Assembly (NCBI RefSeq): GCF_047511655.1
Contig: NC_133399.1
Coordinates: 7,319,333 to 7,383,332, forward strand
Direction of reading: 5' to 3'
Length of the DNA stretch: 64,000 nt
DNA from: Castor canadensis
Taxonomy: Eukaryota > Chordata > Mammalia > Rodentia > Castoridae
Shown: positions 11,188-22,245 of the stretch, in pieces
Layout of the letters: each line of letters begins with the position of its first letter
Numbering within the stretch: position 1 is the first letter of the stretch
Position numbers and translations under genes: made by a program
The notes under the pieces: generated by a model
Seen by the model: only the letters and a program-made list of their open reading frames with translations
Databases searched by the model: none
Told to the model about the DNA's origin: nothing

Positions 11188-11325
11188 AGAGGTATCACAA
11201 GGGTGCAAACACCCATAATTCCAGCACAAAGGCAAATGAGGCAGGATAGATCATGAGTTCAAGGCCAGCCTACCTTACATAGGAAGACTTTGTCCCAAAA
11301 CACAGAAAAAGAAAAAGACAGAACT
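11188..11325 (+). mobile_element. B1-like (7SL-derived) SINE
   Basis: The elements CACCCATAATTCCAGCAC, GGCAAATGAGGCAGGATAGATCATGAGTTC, AAGGCCAGCCT and a final A-rich tail are typical of B1-type monomers. It is moderately diverged. Confidence 0.8.
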
Positions 11326-11924
11326 AGAAAGAACTTTTGTGAAGAGAATAGATCTGATATTAACTGTTTCTCAAAGTAGAAAAATAAAACAAATCTAAAG
11401 GGATAAAGACAACTTCATGAGGTGACAATTATGCCTGTAACTTTGATGGTGGTGATAATGTGACTAGAGTGTGCCTGCTCTAAACTCATCCATGTGCACA
11501 CATGACACGGTGCAGTTCTTTGCATATGGATTATAGCTGCTTAAAACTGAAGTATAAGAACAACAGTGGAATCAAGTTCTCTGCATCTGAAAATCTTAAA
11601 TTTTTACCTGTTCCTGGAGGTTACCTCCATGCTCAACTTTGTTGGACATGGTGTCTCTTTCATCTCATTCTTGCTCTTTCTCATGCCACAGTGCCTGCAT
11701 TTTGAAATTTAATGTACAATAAAAACACCAACCTTGGTGTCATTGCACTGCTCATGCCTGATGCCAAACACAGCCTTCTGAGATCACCTCATGGCTTCAC
11801 TCCCATCCTCAAGGTTGTCTAATTTACCTGTCTTCTTGAACCCCATAAAAATCACCTATGTCCACTCCACTTTTACCTGCTCATTTTTTAATAGGCATTA
11901 TAACCATCTGATATATTATATGGT

Positions 11925-13068
11925 AAATTTCTGTATTTTTATATTGGCATATAATAATTATGCAAGGGGGATACATGGTGACATTTATATATGTGCTTAC
12001 AATTTATCTCAATTAGATTCATTCCTTCCATCATTCTTTCTTATTCCTTCTCCTATCCTTCTTAGGTCAACTTCAACAGATTTCACTTCTCTATTTTCAT
12101 ACATGTATACAAAATACCCTGAACATATTCCCCCTCCTTCACCCTCTCTTGCAACCCTTCCCCTCCCTATGATACCCACTCCTGGACAAAACTTGTTTTA
12201 TCTTCCTGTTCATCACATTTTAAGTACCTTAGATTCCAGACATATATTGTGCTTTAATCAGATTAAACATGCATTACTTACACTTTTTCTATCACCCTTC
12301 TCCTTTATCATTCAGAAGTTTACAGTGCTCTCTGTTATATTATCTTCATACACAGATGTATTGCATTCCATTCTCTTTTCCTCGCCTGCCTCCCATAATT
12401 CCATCAGAGAGAAGGACAAATATAATCATGTTCTATATCACTCTATTATCTAGCTAGATAGCCAGCTGTATCTTTATCTATTTATGTGAATATGTACATA
12501 AGATCATATGTGTCCATTGACCTTTTTGTTCTAGGTTCCACAAATGAGGTAAAACGTGACTTTTTTTGTACTGTGCTTGGCTTACTTCCTTAACATGAAC
12601 ATCCCACTTACCTACAAACAACATAATTTCATTTTCTTTATGGATGAGTAACACTCCATTGTTTATATATACAACAATCTCTTCATCTACTCATCAATGA
12701 TAGGGCATCTGGGTTATTTTCAAATCTTGGCTGCTGTGAATAGAGCTTCAATAAGTATGAATGTGCAGTTAGTGCTATTACATCCTGACTTACATTCCTT
12801 TAGGTTTCTGCCCAGGAGTAGTATTGCTAGATTGTAAGATGGCTCTATTTTAGGTTTTTGCAGAGTCTCCATATTGCTTTCTATAGTGCTTGAACTAATT
12901 CACACTCCCAGAAGTGGTTGATAAGTTTCCCTTTGCCCCACATCCTCACCAGTGCCTGTTTTTTGTGTTATTGATAATAGCCATTATAACAAGAGTGAGG
13001 TGAAATCTCAGTGTGGTTTTGACTAGTGTTCTTTTTATGGTTAGGATGTTGAGCATTTTAACTGACAC
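11925..13068 (-). mobile_element. Old L1 3' end (minus)
   Basis: On the minus strand this contains the end of ORF2 and the 3'UTR. The complement of the zinc-knuckle region and of GGTGAGGATGTGGGG lies near 12940, and the complement of the GAATGG...GGATGGAACT-type tail near 12560-12720. It lies inside the proposed OR intron, antisense to the OR gene, and ends about 440 bases before its coding exon. The open frame at 11791-12453 (+) is an antisense reading of this repeat and is not a gene. Confidence 0.85.
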
Positions 13069-13480
13069 ATTAAAAAATAAACATGCTGATGGCATACCAT
13101 GTGATATTTAATTAAATGAACAGATTGTAAGGTGTCCAAGTCTATCTATGTTTTCAAAAATGTATCATTCATTTAAGGTGAAAAATTCAAAATTTTCTTT
13201 TATGTCTTAATGTTGTGAATTCCCTTATCTATTTATATGCTTTATTCATAAAGGTCTGTGAGGACTTTTATATCTCAGTAATGTACACCCATTGCCTACA
13301 CAGTGCTAAGAACAAGGATGTATCTCAATTTACATTATTCAAATACATGATAGAATTGTGTAACAAAACTTTGGAATATACAGTATTTTAAAGAAAGTAT
13401 AGACATGATAGGAATTACTAACTAGAGAGGCCATCAGTGGTGTCCTACAGGGGATCAGGCACAAAAAGTGTTGTCATATA

Positions 13481-13513
13481 GTTTTTCTTTTTTCTGAAAG
13501 TCACATACAACAC
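13481..13513 (+). promoter_or_regulatory. Predicted 3' splice site and 5'UTR end of the OR exon
   Basis: A T-rich tract followed by CTGAAAG gives a plausible acceptor at 13500. Thirteen bases of leader (TCACATACAACAC) precede the ATG. The related gene at 36458 has the same design on the minus strand: a pyrimidine tract, GGTAG, then CCACATCAACAC and ATG. The conserved spacing between paralogues supports both the acceptor and the start codon. Confidence 0.65.
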
Positions 13514-14482
13514 ATGGAACCAAAAAATTATACACAAGTTTCAGAATTTATTCTTCTGGGATTTTCAGAACATGAACTTCTACAGCCTCTCTTCTATGGA
13601 CTGTTCCTGTCCATGTACCTGGCCACTGTCCTTGGGAACCTGCTCATCATCCTGGCCACCATCTCAGACTCCCACCTGCACACACCCATGTACTTCTTCC
13701 TGTCTAACCTGTCCTTTGCAGACATCTGTATAACCTCCACCACTGTCCCAAAGATGCTGGTGAATATCCAGACACACAGCAAGGTCATAACATATGAAGG
13801 CTGCATGACCCAGATTTATTTTTTTGTTTTATTTGTGGTGTTGGACAACTTTCTCCTGGCTGTGATGGCCTATGACCGTTTTGTAGCTATCTGTCACCCC
13901 TTGCATTATACAGTCATCATGAACCATCACCTCTGTGTGTTATTGGTTATGTTGTCTTGGATCACAAGTGTTCTGGATGGAGTATTACAAAACTTCGTGG
14001 CATTGCAGCTGTCCTTCTGTACAGAGGTGGAAATCCCTCATTTTTTCTGTGAACCTAATCAATTAAGTCAACTTGCCTGTTCTGATACATTTCTTAATGA
14101 CATGGTGACATACATTACAGCTATGCTGCTGGCTGTTTGTCCCCTCAGTGGCATCGTTTATTCCTACTCCAAGATCGTGTCATCCATCTCTGCCATCTCC
14201 TCAGCTAAGGGGAAATACAAGGCATTTTCCACATGTGTGTCTCACCTCCTGGTTGTCTCCTTATTTTACTGCACTAGCCTAGGAGTGTACCTCACTTCTG
14301 CCATGACCCAAAACCAACACTCAACGGCAAGAGCATCAGTGATGTACACTGTGGTCACCCCTTTGATGAACCCCTTCATCTACAGCCTGAGGAATAAAGA
14401 AATCAAGAGGTCTTTGAAAGCACTCTTTGAGAAAGAAGATATAAAAGTTGTCTTTGCTTTTGGTTTAAAAAAGCACTGTTGA
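13514..14482 (+). CDS. Intact odorant receptor, OR7-family type
   Basis: A 322-residue seven-transmembrane G-protein-coupled receptor, expected in the cilia membrane of olfactory neurons and coupling to the olfactory G protein. Hallmarks in order: an N-glycosylation site at N5 (NYT), GN at 41-42 in TM1, [13 protein letters not shown] at 55-67, C97, [15 protein letters not shown] at 118-132 ending TM3, second-loop cysteines 169/179/189, SY in TM5 near 217, [10 protein letters not shown] at 236-245 opening TM6, and NPFIY at 286-290 in TM7. The single coding exon and overall sequence fit the OR7 family; I cannot fix the subfamily or ligand. PLMNPFIY replaces the usual PMLNPFIY, and the C-terminal tail is rather long. 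The start is supported by the paralogue at 36458. This is the only apparently intact cellular gene in the window. Confidence 0.93.
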   Translation: MEPKNYTQVSEFILLGFSEHELLQPLFYGLFLSMYLATVLGNLLIILATISDSHLHTPMYFFLSNLSFADICITSTTVPKMLVNIQTHSKVITYEGCMTQIYFFVLFVVLDNFLLAVMAYDRFVAICHPLHYTVIMNHHLCVLLVMLSWITSVLDGVLQNFVALQLSFCTEVEIPHFFCEPNQLSQLACSDTFLNDMVTYITAMLLAVCPLSGIVYSYSKIVSSISAISSAKGKYKAFSTCVSHLLVVSLFYCTSLGVYLTSAMTQNQHSTARASVMYTVVTPLMNPFIYSLRNKEIKRSLKALFEKEDIKVVFAFGLKKHC

Positions 14483-14689
14483 GCACAAGAATGGAGCCCT
14501 TGGAACATGAAATTACTATGTTTTGATCTGATGTTCCTTTTATTTAATTACTGTTTCTTTGATTTCAACTTCTCTATAAAATGAAAGTAATTGAGTTTAT
14601 AAAAATTCTGCTTCTTCTGATATCAAAATAAGGTCAGTTTATGAAACTGGTACTTTCTCAGTTATTTAAAATATTGAATAGCTTGGCTT

Positions 14690-14965
14690 AAGTCTATAAT
14701 TCTATCTACATGGGAGGTGGAGATTAGTATTGTGGTTCAAGGGCAGTCCAGGCAACCTGTTTCAAGTCCCCATCTCAAACAATCGCTGGATGGAATGGAG
14801 TTCGGCAGTTACCCCAGCTAGAAAGGAAAAACAAATAGCAGGATGTGATCCAGGCAAAAACTGAGATCCTATTTCATAAGTAACCAATGCAAAAAGGGCC
14901 TATGGAAAGTCTGAATTGGTAGTGCACCTACCTAGAAAGTGTAAGATGATAAGTTCAACCCCCCA
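14690..14965 (+). mobile_element. Three-part composite SINE (old)
   Basis: A first B1-like part (GGCTTAAGTCTATAATTCTA, CATGGGAGGTGGAGATTAG), a middle arm with GCAGGATGTGATCCAGGCAAAAACTGAGA, and a final ID-like part (GGTAGTGCACCTACCTAGAAAG, AAGTTCAACCCC). The same three-part order occurs at 45205-45515. Confidence 0.6.
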
Positions 14966-15779
14966 GAACTGCCAAGAAACAATCACAGTTTGGAATATCA
15001 GAAATTCTCAATGTGCTAAACATTTATCTTCAGATTTTATTCCCAAGTGCCTTAGGTCACACTTAGTTATGTTTCTTTATTGTTTCTCAAGGTCATACTC
15101 ATTCCTGACACTACTCCTATGGGGAAAAAACATACTTAGCTGCTTAAACTGTTAATCCATTTTCATACCAGAGAACATTCTGACTGCATAATTGAGCACT
15201 ATAAGTCCATCATTACTGCAAGCTTCAGTATGTCAATTGCTTCTCCTGATAAAGTAGGTTTTAAGAGATCAGTGTGTTTCCTTGGTCTCATTTGAAGGAT
15301 TATATTTTCTTATTCAGCCTGGTGCCCACAGAATGTACCACAGTCGCCAGTAAAAGATGGTTATCAAATATGTAACACCGTGTGAAGTCTAAGTGTAAGA
15401 TGTTTTGAAATATGAGATGGATTTATTTGGTCTTAGAATGTGAACTTTACATAAGATGAGTTCAATGCTGACATTAAACATTGAGCAACTGTAGAAGATA
15501 TTTCTTTTTCATACTGTAAATATAAGCATTTTGGTATGTAAGAATACTGTTCAGTGTAAGGGGATTTACTCACTGAGGATTTGTTCACCTGTTTTGTAAA
15601 TTTTATTATTGAATCCTCCCTCTGGTTCCACTGGAAAACTTCAAATGCTCCCTACAACTATGATTCCTTCCATTGCTCTAAATTAAATATTTATTTTTCT
15701 AAATTGGATCATAGCCATTAATGTGGGAGTAGATGAACAACATTAATATCATCCATTAGATAGCTCTTTCATGCTCACA
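14966..15779. other. Intergenic, no gene recognised
   Basis: AT-rich sequence with no recognisable coding or repeat signature, between the OR gene region and the old L1 that hosts copy B. Confidence 0.4.
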
Positions 15780-15990
15780 GATTATTTAAATGTTATGATC
15801 AAAGAATTTACAGGAAGCTCAAAAAATAAATTCACAAACAATCAGCATACAAATGAAATAAATGAGAAAATAACCTGACAGAATTTTTTTTCAAATGAGA
15901 ATTCCAAAGTGCTGAAAATCACATACAGAAATGCTCATTGTCTCTGGCCATAAAGAAATGCATATAAAAGCCACATCAAGATTCCACCAC
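15780..15990 (+). mobile_element. Old L1 fragment, left part of the host of copy B
   Basis: From about 15870 it reads like a diverged ORF2 3' portion (ATGCTCATTGTCTCTGGCCATAAAGAAATGCA). It resumes after copy B at 22045, so the young L1 inserted into this older one in the same orientation. The left boundary is approximate. Confidence 0.7.
15978..15990 (+). repeat. Target-site duplication, left copy (L1 copy B)
   Basis: AAGATTCCACCAC immediately precedes the L1 5' end and is repeated exactly at 22032-22044 after the poly(A). This is the signature of target-primed reverse transcription. Confidence 0.95.
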
Positions 15991-16232
15991 GGAGAATTCC
16001 AAGATGGCGGCTAGAAGTAGGAAGCAGAAAGCGACCCTCCTATAGTGAAAACTTGGAGAGACGCTGGAGACACACTTTGCAGACATAATCACTGAGAAAA
16101 GGCACAACTTTGACTCCTCCACATCTCCAGCCGGCGCAGAGAATCTCCACTTCACGTTAAACGGAGAACCGAGGAGGGCCCCCGGGGCCGCCAGTGGCCG
16201 GCGCCCATACGGCATGGGAAGACGCGGACCAG
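15991..16232 (+). promoter_or_regulatory. L1 5' end and first 5'UTR exon with YY1-like motif
   Basis: The first 242 bases up to the inferred splice junction. Copy D has exactly 242 bases for the same part (60076-59835) and copy A about 243. CCAAGATGGCGGC at 15999-16011 matches the YY1 recognition core (AAGATGGCGGC), and human L1 has a YY1 site at a similar distance from its 5' end. Transcription-start positioning by YY1 is inferred from that parallel. Confidence 0.7.
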
Positions 16233-16236
16233 CTTA
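16229..16236 (+). other. Exon-exon junction scar in L1 5'UTR
   Basis: CCAG|CTTA. In copy A, CCAG is followed by GTGAGC and an 1160-base segment that ends in TTCAG before CTTACTGTCGAT. In copy D the segment is 1128 bases. Copy B joins the two flanks without an inserted or missing base. Confidence 0.88.
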
Positions 16237-16464
16237 CTGTCGATTAGTACACTAACACTCCCTGTTTATACCTTTGAAACTCTCTTGTCTGATACCTTGT
16301 TCTGCTTTCTCCCTCTTGTCTGTATATTTGTTTTCCCCTTCTCTTTAACTTCTTGCTTTCCATCTCAGCTCACTCTTCCATTCTCAATATTACCATTGTT
16401 ATTATTACAAGCTAGAAAATACTTAATTACACACAGTACAGGGACAGTAACAACACCAAGGACA

Positions 16465-17666
16465 ATGACAGGAAGACAGAAAAAACAAGGAAACCAGTTT
16501 CCCCACAGCAAAAAATTAGTACAGGAACCAGAGGGGAATGAAGAGAACAGAAACTCAGAGCCAGACTCCAATAAAATGAAGATAAACTATGCCAAAGGAC
16601 CCAATGAAGCCTACAAGAATAATTTAAAAGAAGACATACTACAAGTACTCAATGAGAATTTTATAGAGATGATACTGGATAGGGTCAACCAAAATGTACA
16701 GGAGACACTCAAGAAATTCCAAGACAATAAAAATAGAGAATTTGAAAAAGCAAAAGAAGAAATAAAGGAAACCATAGAAGCACTGTATAAACACCAAAGT
16801 GAAAGAGAGAACACAATGAATAAATGGATAAATGAACTCAGGACAAAAATAGACAACAATAAAGAAGAAAACAGCCAGGATATGGAAAACCTCAGAAAAA
16901 AGAACAAAACAGAACTGCAAAACAAAACGGAAGGCCAATCCAGCAGAATAGAACAAACAGAAGACAGAATCTCAGAACTTGAAGATGAAATGGTAATTAA
17001 AGGAAAAACTGAAGAACTATTAATTAAACAACTCAAGACCTGTGAAAAGAAAATGCAAGAACTCACCGACTCCATCAAAAGACCAAACTTGAGAATCATG
17101 GGCATCAAAGAAGGAGAAGAGGTGCAAGCGAAGGGAATGCGTAATATATTCAACAAAATAATAACGGAAATTTCCCAAATCTAGAGAAAGATATTCCCAT
17201 ACAAATGCAAGAGGCCTCCAGGACACCAAACAGACCAGATCAAAATAGAACTACTCCATGACATATCATCATTAAAACAACAAGTTCAGAAACTAAGGAA
17301 AGAATATTGAAGGCTGCAAGAGAGAAAAAACAAGTAACATACAAAGGTAAACCCATCAAAATCACAGCAGACTTCTCAACAGAAACATTAAAAGCAAGAA
17401 GAGCGTGGGGTGAGATCTTCCGGGCACTGAATGAAAATAACTTCAACCCCAGGATACTCTACCCAACAAAGCTATCATTCAAAATAGATGGAGCAATAAA
17501 AGTCTTCCATGATAAGCAGAAACTAAAACAATATGTGACCACAAAGCCACCATTACAAAAGATTCTGCAAGGGATCCTGCACACAGAAAGTGACACCCAA
17601 CTTAACCATGAAAAGGCAGGCAGCACCAAACCACAGGATAAGAAAAAGCAAGACAGTAGAGAGTAA
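16465..17666 (+). pseudogene. L1 ORF1 (copy B), frameshifted and with a stop
   Basis: L1 ORF1 RNA-binding protein, normally about 400 residues in this family as judged from copy D. The ATG at 16465 gives MTGRQKKQG; the upstream frame is open to 16285 but that extension is 5'UTR. The coiled coil covers most of the first half. An A missing near 17168-17170 (GGAAATTTCCC against GGAAAATTTCCC in D) ends the frame at 17184. Downstream, CCA-CGA has become CCA-TGA at 17259-17261, a second stop consistent with CpG decay. The C-terminal RNA-binding part (ARRAWGEIFRALNENNFNPR) is open at 17307-17666. Confidence 0.9.
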
Positions 17667-17716
17667 CATCAAGTTAGGTACACACAATCAAACCTTCAAA
17701 CAACTAAGATAACTAA

Positions 17717-20700
17717 ATGGCAGGAATCACCACATACCTATCAGTACTAACACTTAATGTTAATGGACTTAATTCACCCATCAAAAGACACCGTTTGACA
17801 AAATGGATTAAAAAAGAAGATCCAACAATTTGTTGCTTACAGGAGACTCATCTCACCGACAGAAATAAGCATATGCTTAGGATGAAAGGCTGGAAGAAGA
17901 TTTACCAAGCCAATGGCCCCCGAAAACAAGCAGGAGTAGCAATACTTATCTCTGACAAAGTAGACTTCAAACCTACATTGATCAAACGAGATAAAGAAGG
18001 ACATTCCATACTAATAAAAGGGGAAATAGACCAAAAGGAAATAATAATCATCAATCTGTACGCACCCAATGTCAACGCACCCAATTTCATCAAACATACC
18101 CTGAAAGACCGAAAAGCATATATAAACGCCAATACAGTGGTTGTGGGAGACTTTAACACTCCATTATCATCAATAGATAGGTCATCCAAACAAAAACTCA
18201 ATAAAGAAATCCAAGATCTAAAATATGCAATAGACCAAGTGGACCTAGTAGATGTCTACAGAACATTTCATCCAACCTCTACACAATATACATTCTTCTC
18301 AGCAGCCCATGGAACCTTCTCCAAAATAGATCATATCCTAGGGCACAAAGCAAGCCTCAGCAAATATAAGAAAATAGAAATAATACCATGCATACCATCT
18401 GACCACAATGCAGTAAAAGTAGAAGTCAACAACAAAAGTAAAGACAAAAAACATGCAAACAGCTGGAAACTAAATAACTCGTTACTTAATGAAGAATGGA
18501 TCATCGATGCAATAAAAGAGGAAATTAAAAAGTTCCTAGAAGTCAATGAAAATGAAAACACAACCTACCGGAACCTATGGGACACAGCTAAGGCAGTCTT
18601 GAGAGGAAAGTTTATAGCCATGAGTGCATATATTAAAAAGATTGAAAGATCCCAAATCAATGACCTAATGATACATCTCAAACTCCTAGAAAAAGAAGAA
18701 CAAGCAAATCCCAAAACAAATAGAAGGAGAGAAATAATAAAAATAAGAGCTGAAATCAACGAAATAGAAACCAAAAAAAACATACAAAGAATTAATGAAA
18801 CAAAAAGTTGGTTCTTTGAAAAAATAAACAAGATCGATAGACCCCTGGCAAACCTGACTAAAATGAGGAGAGAAAAAACCCAAATTGGTAGAATCAGGAA
18901 TGCAAAAGGGGAGATAACAACAAACACCATGGAAGTCCAGGAAATCATCAGAGACTACTTCGAGAACCTATATTCAAATAAATTTGAAAATCTAAAAGAA
19001 ATGGACAGATTTCTAGATACATATGATCATCCAAAACTGAACCAAGAGGAAATTAATCACCTGAATACACCTATAACACAAAATGAAATTGAAGCAGCAA
19101 TCAAGAGTCTCCCCAAAAAGAAAAGTCCAGGACCTGATGGATTCTCTGCTGAATTCTATCAGACCTTTAAAGAAGAACTGATACCAACCCTCCTTAAACT
19201 GTTCCATGAAATAGAAAGGGAAGGAAAACTGCCAAACACATTTTATGAAGCCACTATTACACTTATCCCAAAACCAGGCAAAGACACCTCCAAAAAGGAG
19301 TACTATAGGCCAATCTCCTTAATGAACATTGATGCAAAAATCCTCAACAAAATAATGGCAAACCGAATTCAACAACACATCAAAAAGATTATTCAGCACG
19401 ACCAGGTAGGCTTCATCCCAGGGATGCAGGGGTGGTTCAACATACGAAAATCAATAAACGTAATAAACCACATTAACAGAAACAAAGACAAAAGCCACTT
19501 GATCATCTCAATAGATGCAGAAAAAGCCTTTGATAAGATCCAACATCATTTCATGATAAAAGCTCTAAGAAAACTAGGAATAGAAGGAAAGTTCCTCAAC
19601 ATTATAAAAGCTATATATGACAAACCTACAGCCAGCATTATACTTAACGGAGAAAAATTAAAACCATTCCCTCTAAAATCAGGAACCAGACAAGGATGCC
19701 CACTATCTCCACTCCTATTCAACATAGTACTGGAATTCCTAGCCAGAGCAATTAGGCAAGAAGAAGGAATAAAAGGAATACAAATAGGTAAAGAAACTGT
19801 CAAAATATCCCTATTTGCAGACGACATGATCCTATACCTTAAAGACCCAAAAAACTCTACTCAGAAGCTTCTAGACATCATCAATAGCTATAGCAAGGTA
19901 GCAGGATATAAAATCAACATAGAAAAATCATTAGCATTTCTATACACTAACAATGAGCAAACGGAAAAAGAATGTATGAAAACAATTCCATTTACAATAG
20001 CCTCAAAAAAATCAAATACCTAGGTGTCAACCTAACAAAAGACGTGAAAGACCTCTACAAGGAAAACTATACACTTCTGAAGAAAGAGATTGAGGAAGAC
20101 TATAGAAAGTGGAGAGATCTCCCATGCTCATGGATTGGTAGAATCAACATAGTAAAAATGTCTATACTCCCAAAAGTAATCTACATGTTTAATGCAATTC
20201 CCATCAAAATTCCAATGACATTCATCAAAGAGATTGAAAAATCTACTGTTAAATTTATATGGAAACACAAGAGGCCACGAATAGCCAAGGCAATACTCAG
20301 TCAAAAGAACAATGCAGGAGGTATCACAATACCTGACTTCAAACTATATTACAAAGCAATAACAATAAAAACAGCATGGTACTGGCACAAAAACAGACAT
20401 GAAGACCAGTGGAACAGAATAGAGGATCCAGATATGAAGCCACACAACTATGAGCAACTTATCTTTGACAAAGGAGCTAAAAATATACGATGGAGAAATA
20501 GCAGCCTCTTCAACAAAAACTGCTGGGAAAACTGGTTAGCAGTCTGCAAAAAACTGAAACTAGATCCATGTATATCACCCTATACCAAGATTAACTCAAA
20601 ATGGATCAAGGATCTTAATATCAGACCCCAAACTCTTAAGTTGATACAAGAAAGAGTAGGAAATACTCTGGAGTTAGTAGGTATAGGTAAGAACTTTCTC

Positions 20701-21533
20701 AATGAAACCCCAGCAGCACAGCAACTAAGAGATAGCATAGATAAATGGGACCTCATAAAACTAAAAAGCTTCTGTTCATCAAAAGAAATGGTCTCTAAAC
20801 TGAAGAGAACACCCACAGAGTGGGAGAAAATATTTGCCAATTATACATCAGACAAAGGACTGATAACCAGAATATACAGGGAACTTAAAAAACTAAATTC
20901 TCCCAAAACTAATGAACCAATAAAGAAATGGGCATGTGAACTAAACAGAACTTTCTCAAAAGAAGAAATTCAAATGGCCAGAAAACACATGAAAAAATGC
21001 TCACCATCTCTAGCAATAAAGGAAATGCAAATTAAAACCACACTAAGATTCCACCTCACCCCTGTTAGAATAGCCATCATCAGCAACACCACCAACAACA
21101 GGTGTTGGCGAGGATGCGGGGAAAAAGGAACCCTCTTACACTGTTGGTGGGAATGTAGACTAGTACAACCACTCTGGAAAAAAATTTGGAGGCTACTTAA
21201 AAAGCTGGACATCGATCTACCATTTGATCCAGCAATACCACTCTTGGGGATATACCCAAAAGACTGTTACTCCAGAGGCACCTGCACATCCATGTTTATT
21301 GCGGCACTATTCACAATAGCCAAGTTATGGAAACAGCCAAGATGCCTCACCACCGACGAATGGATTAAGAAAATGTGGTATCTATACACAATGGAATTTT
21401 AGGCAGCCAAGAAGAAGAACGAAATGTTATCATTCGCTGGTAAATGGATGGAATTGGAGAACATCATTCTGAGTGAGGTTAGCCTGGCTCAAAAGACCAA
21501 AAATCGTATGTTCTCCCTCATATGTGGACAGTA
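17717..21533 (+). pseudogene. L1 ORF2 (copy B): endonuclease-reverse transcriptase, broken
   Basis: The replication enzyme of L1, nicking DNA and reverse-transcribing L1 RNA at the target. The endonuclease has N14 (LTLNVNGLN), E43 (CLQETHLT), [13 protein letters not shown] and SDHNAV. The Z region and RT follow, with [20 protein letters not shown] and FADD at residues 700-703 (19814-19825). A C-terminal zinc knuckle CX3CX7HX4C ([18 protein letters not shown]) lies near 21104-21157. Two lesions are visible: one A lost from an A-run at 20005-20011 shifts the frame (first part ends 20023, second part open 19972-21402), and TAG at 21400-21402 replaces a tyrosine codon about 43 codons before the normal end. 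Every catalytic motif otherwise reads intact. Confidence 0.93.
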
Positions 21534-22031
21534 GATCAAGGGCAAACACAACAAGGGGACTGGACAATGAGCACATGATAAAAGCTAGAGCACACAAGGG
21601 AGGGGTGAAGATAGGTAAGACACCTAAAAAACTAGCTAGCATCTGTTGCCCTTAATGCAGAGAAACTAAAGCAGATACCTTAAAGCAACTGAGGCCAATA
21701 GGAAAAGGGGACCAGGAACTAGAGAAAAGGTTAGATTAAAAAGAATTAACCTAGAAGGTAACACCCACGCACAGGAAATCAATGTGAGTCAATGCCCTGT
21801 ATAGCTATCCTTACCTCAACCAGCAAAACCCCTTGTTCCTTGCTATTATTGCTTATACTCTCTCTACAACAAAATTAGAAATAAGGGCAAAATAGTTTCT
21901 GCTGGGTATTGAGGGGGGGAGCGGGAGGGGGTGGAGTGGGTGGTAAGGGAGGGGGTGGGGGCAGGGGGGAGAAATGAACCAAGCCTTGTATGCACATATG
22001 AATAATAAAAGAAAAATGAAAAAAAAAAAAA
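21534..22031 (+). other. L1 3'UTR with G-rich tract and poly(A) signal
   Basis: The 3'UTR contains several runs of three or more G at about 21910-21970, then TGTATGCACATATGAATAATAAAAG with AATAAA at 22004-22009, and an A-rich tail. The same tract appears as a C-rich block in copies C (43375-43440) and D (53260-53325). Several such G-runs could form a G-quadruplex, a feature known in 3'UTRs of other mammalian L1s. Confidence 0.85.
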
Positions 22032-22044
22032 AAGATTCCACCAC
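22032..22044 (+). repeat. Target-site duplication, right copy (L1 copy B)
   Basis: An exact repeat of 15978-15990. The adjacent poly(A) makes the 5' boundary ambiguous by a few A residues. Confidence 0.95.
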
Positions 22045-22197
22045 ACTCCTATTAGAGTATGCACTTTCAAACAACACTAACAACAACAAATGTTGGAGAG
22101 GATGCACTGAAAAAGGAACCATCATAGATTGCTGGTAGGAATGTAAGCTAGTATAAGCACTATGGAAAACACTATGAAGACTCCTCAATAAACTAAA

Positions 22198-22245
<48 letters not shown>

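Larger units (their letters stand above)
15991..22031 (+). mobile_element. Full-span young L1 (copy B) with a spliced 5'UTR
   Basis: A complete retrotransposon from 5' end to poly(A), flanked by perfect 13-bp duplications. Order: 5'UTR (15991-16464), ORF1 (16465-17666), a 50-base spacer, ORF2 (17717-21533), 3'UTR with a G-rich tract, AATAAA at 22004-22009, and a poly(A). Compared with copies A and D it lacks a block of about 1.1 kb of 5'UTR. The block is missing precisely at a GT...AG pair, so the source RNA was probably spliced before reverse transcription. Both ORFs carry disabling changes, so it is probably immobile. Confidence 0.95.

Noticed and set aside
11791-12453. 220-codon plus-strand frame upstream of the OR gene
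   Set aside because: It lies over the antisense of an old L1 3' end and its pyrimidine-rich 3'UTR, with no recognisable domain.
16229-16236. Simple random deletion in the 5'UTR of copy B
   Set aside because: Both ends coincide to the base with a strong donor and acceptor in two other copies, which a random deletion would rarely do. It is kept as the alternative to test.
16285-16464. N-terminal extension of ORF1 in copy B
   Set aside because: The open frame upstream of 16465 is 5'UTR. Copies A and D have no ATG there, and the conserved start is M(A/T/-)GRQ.
15991-22031. Active, autonomous L1
   Set aside because: ORF1 has a 1-base deletion and a stop (17259-17261). ORF2 has a frameshift at 20005-20011 and a TAG at 21400-21402.
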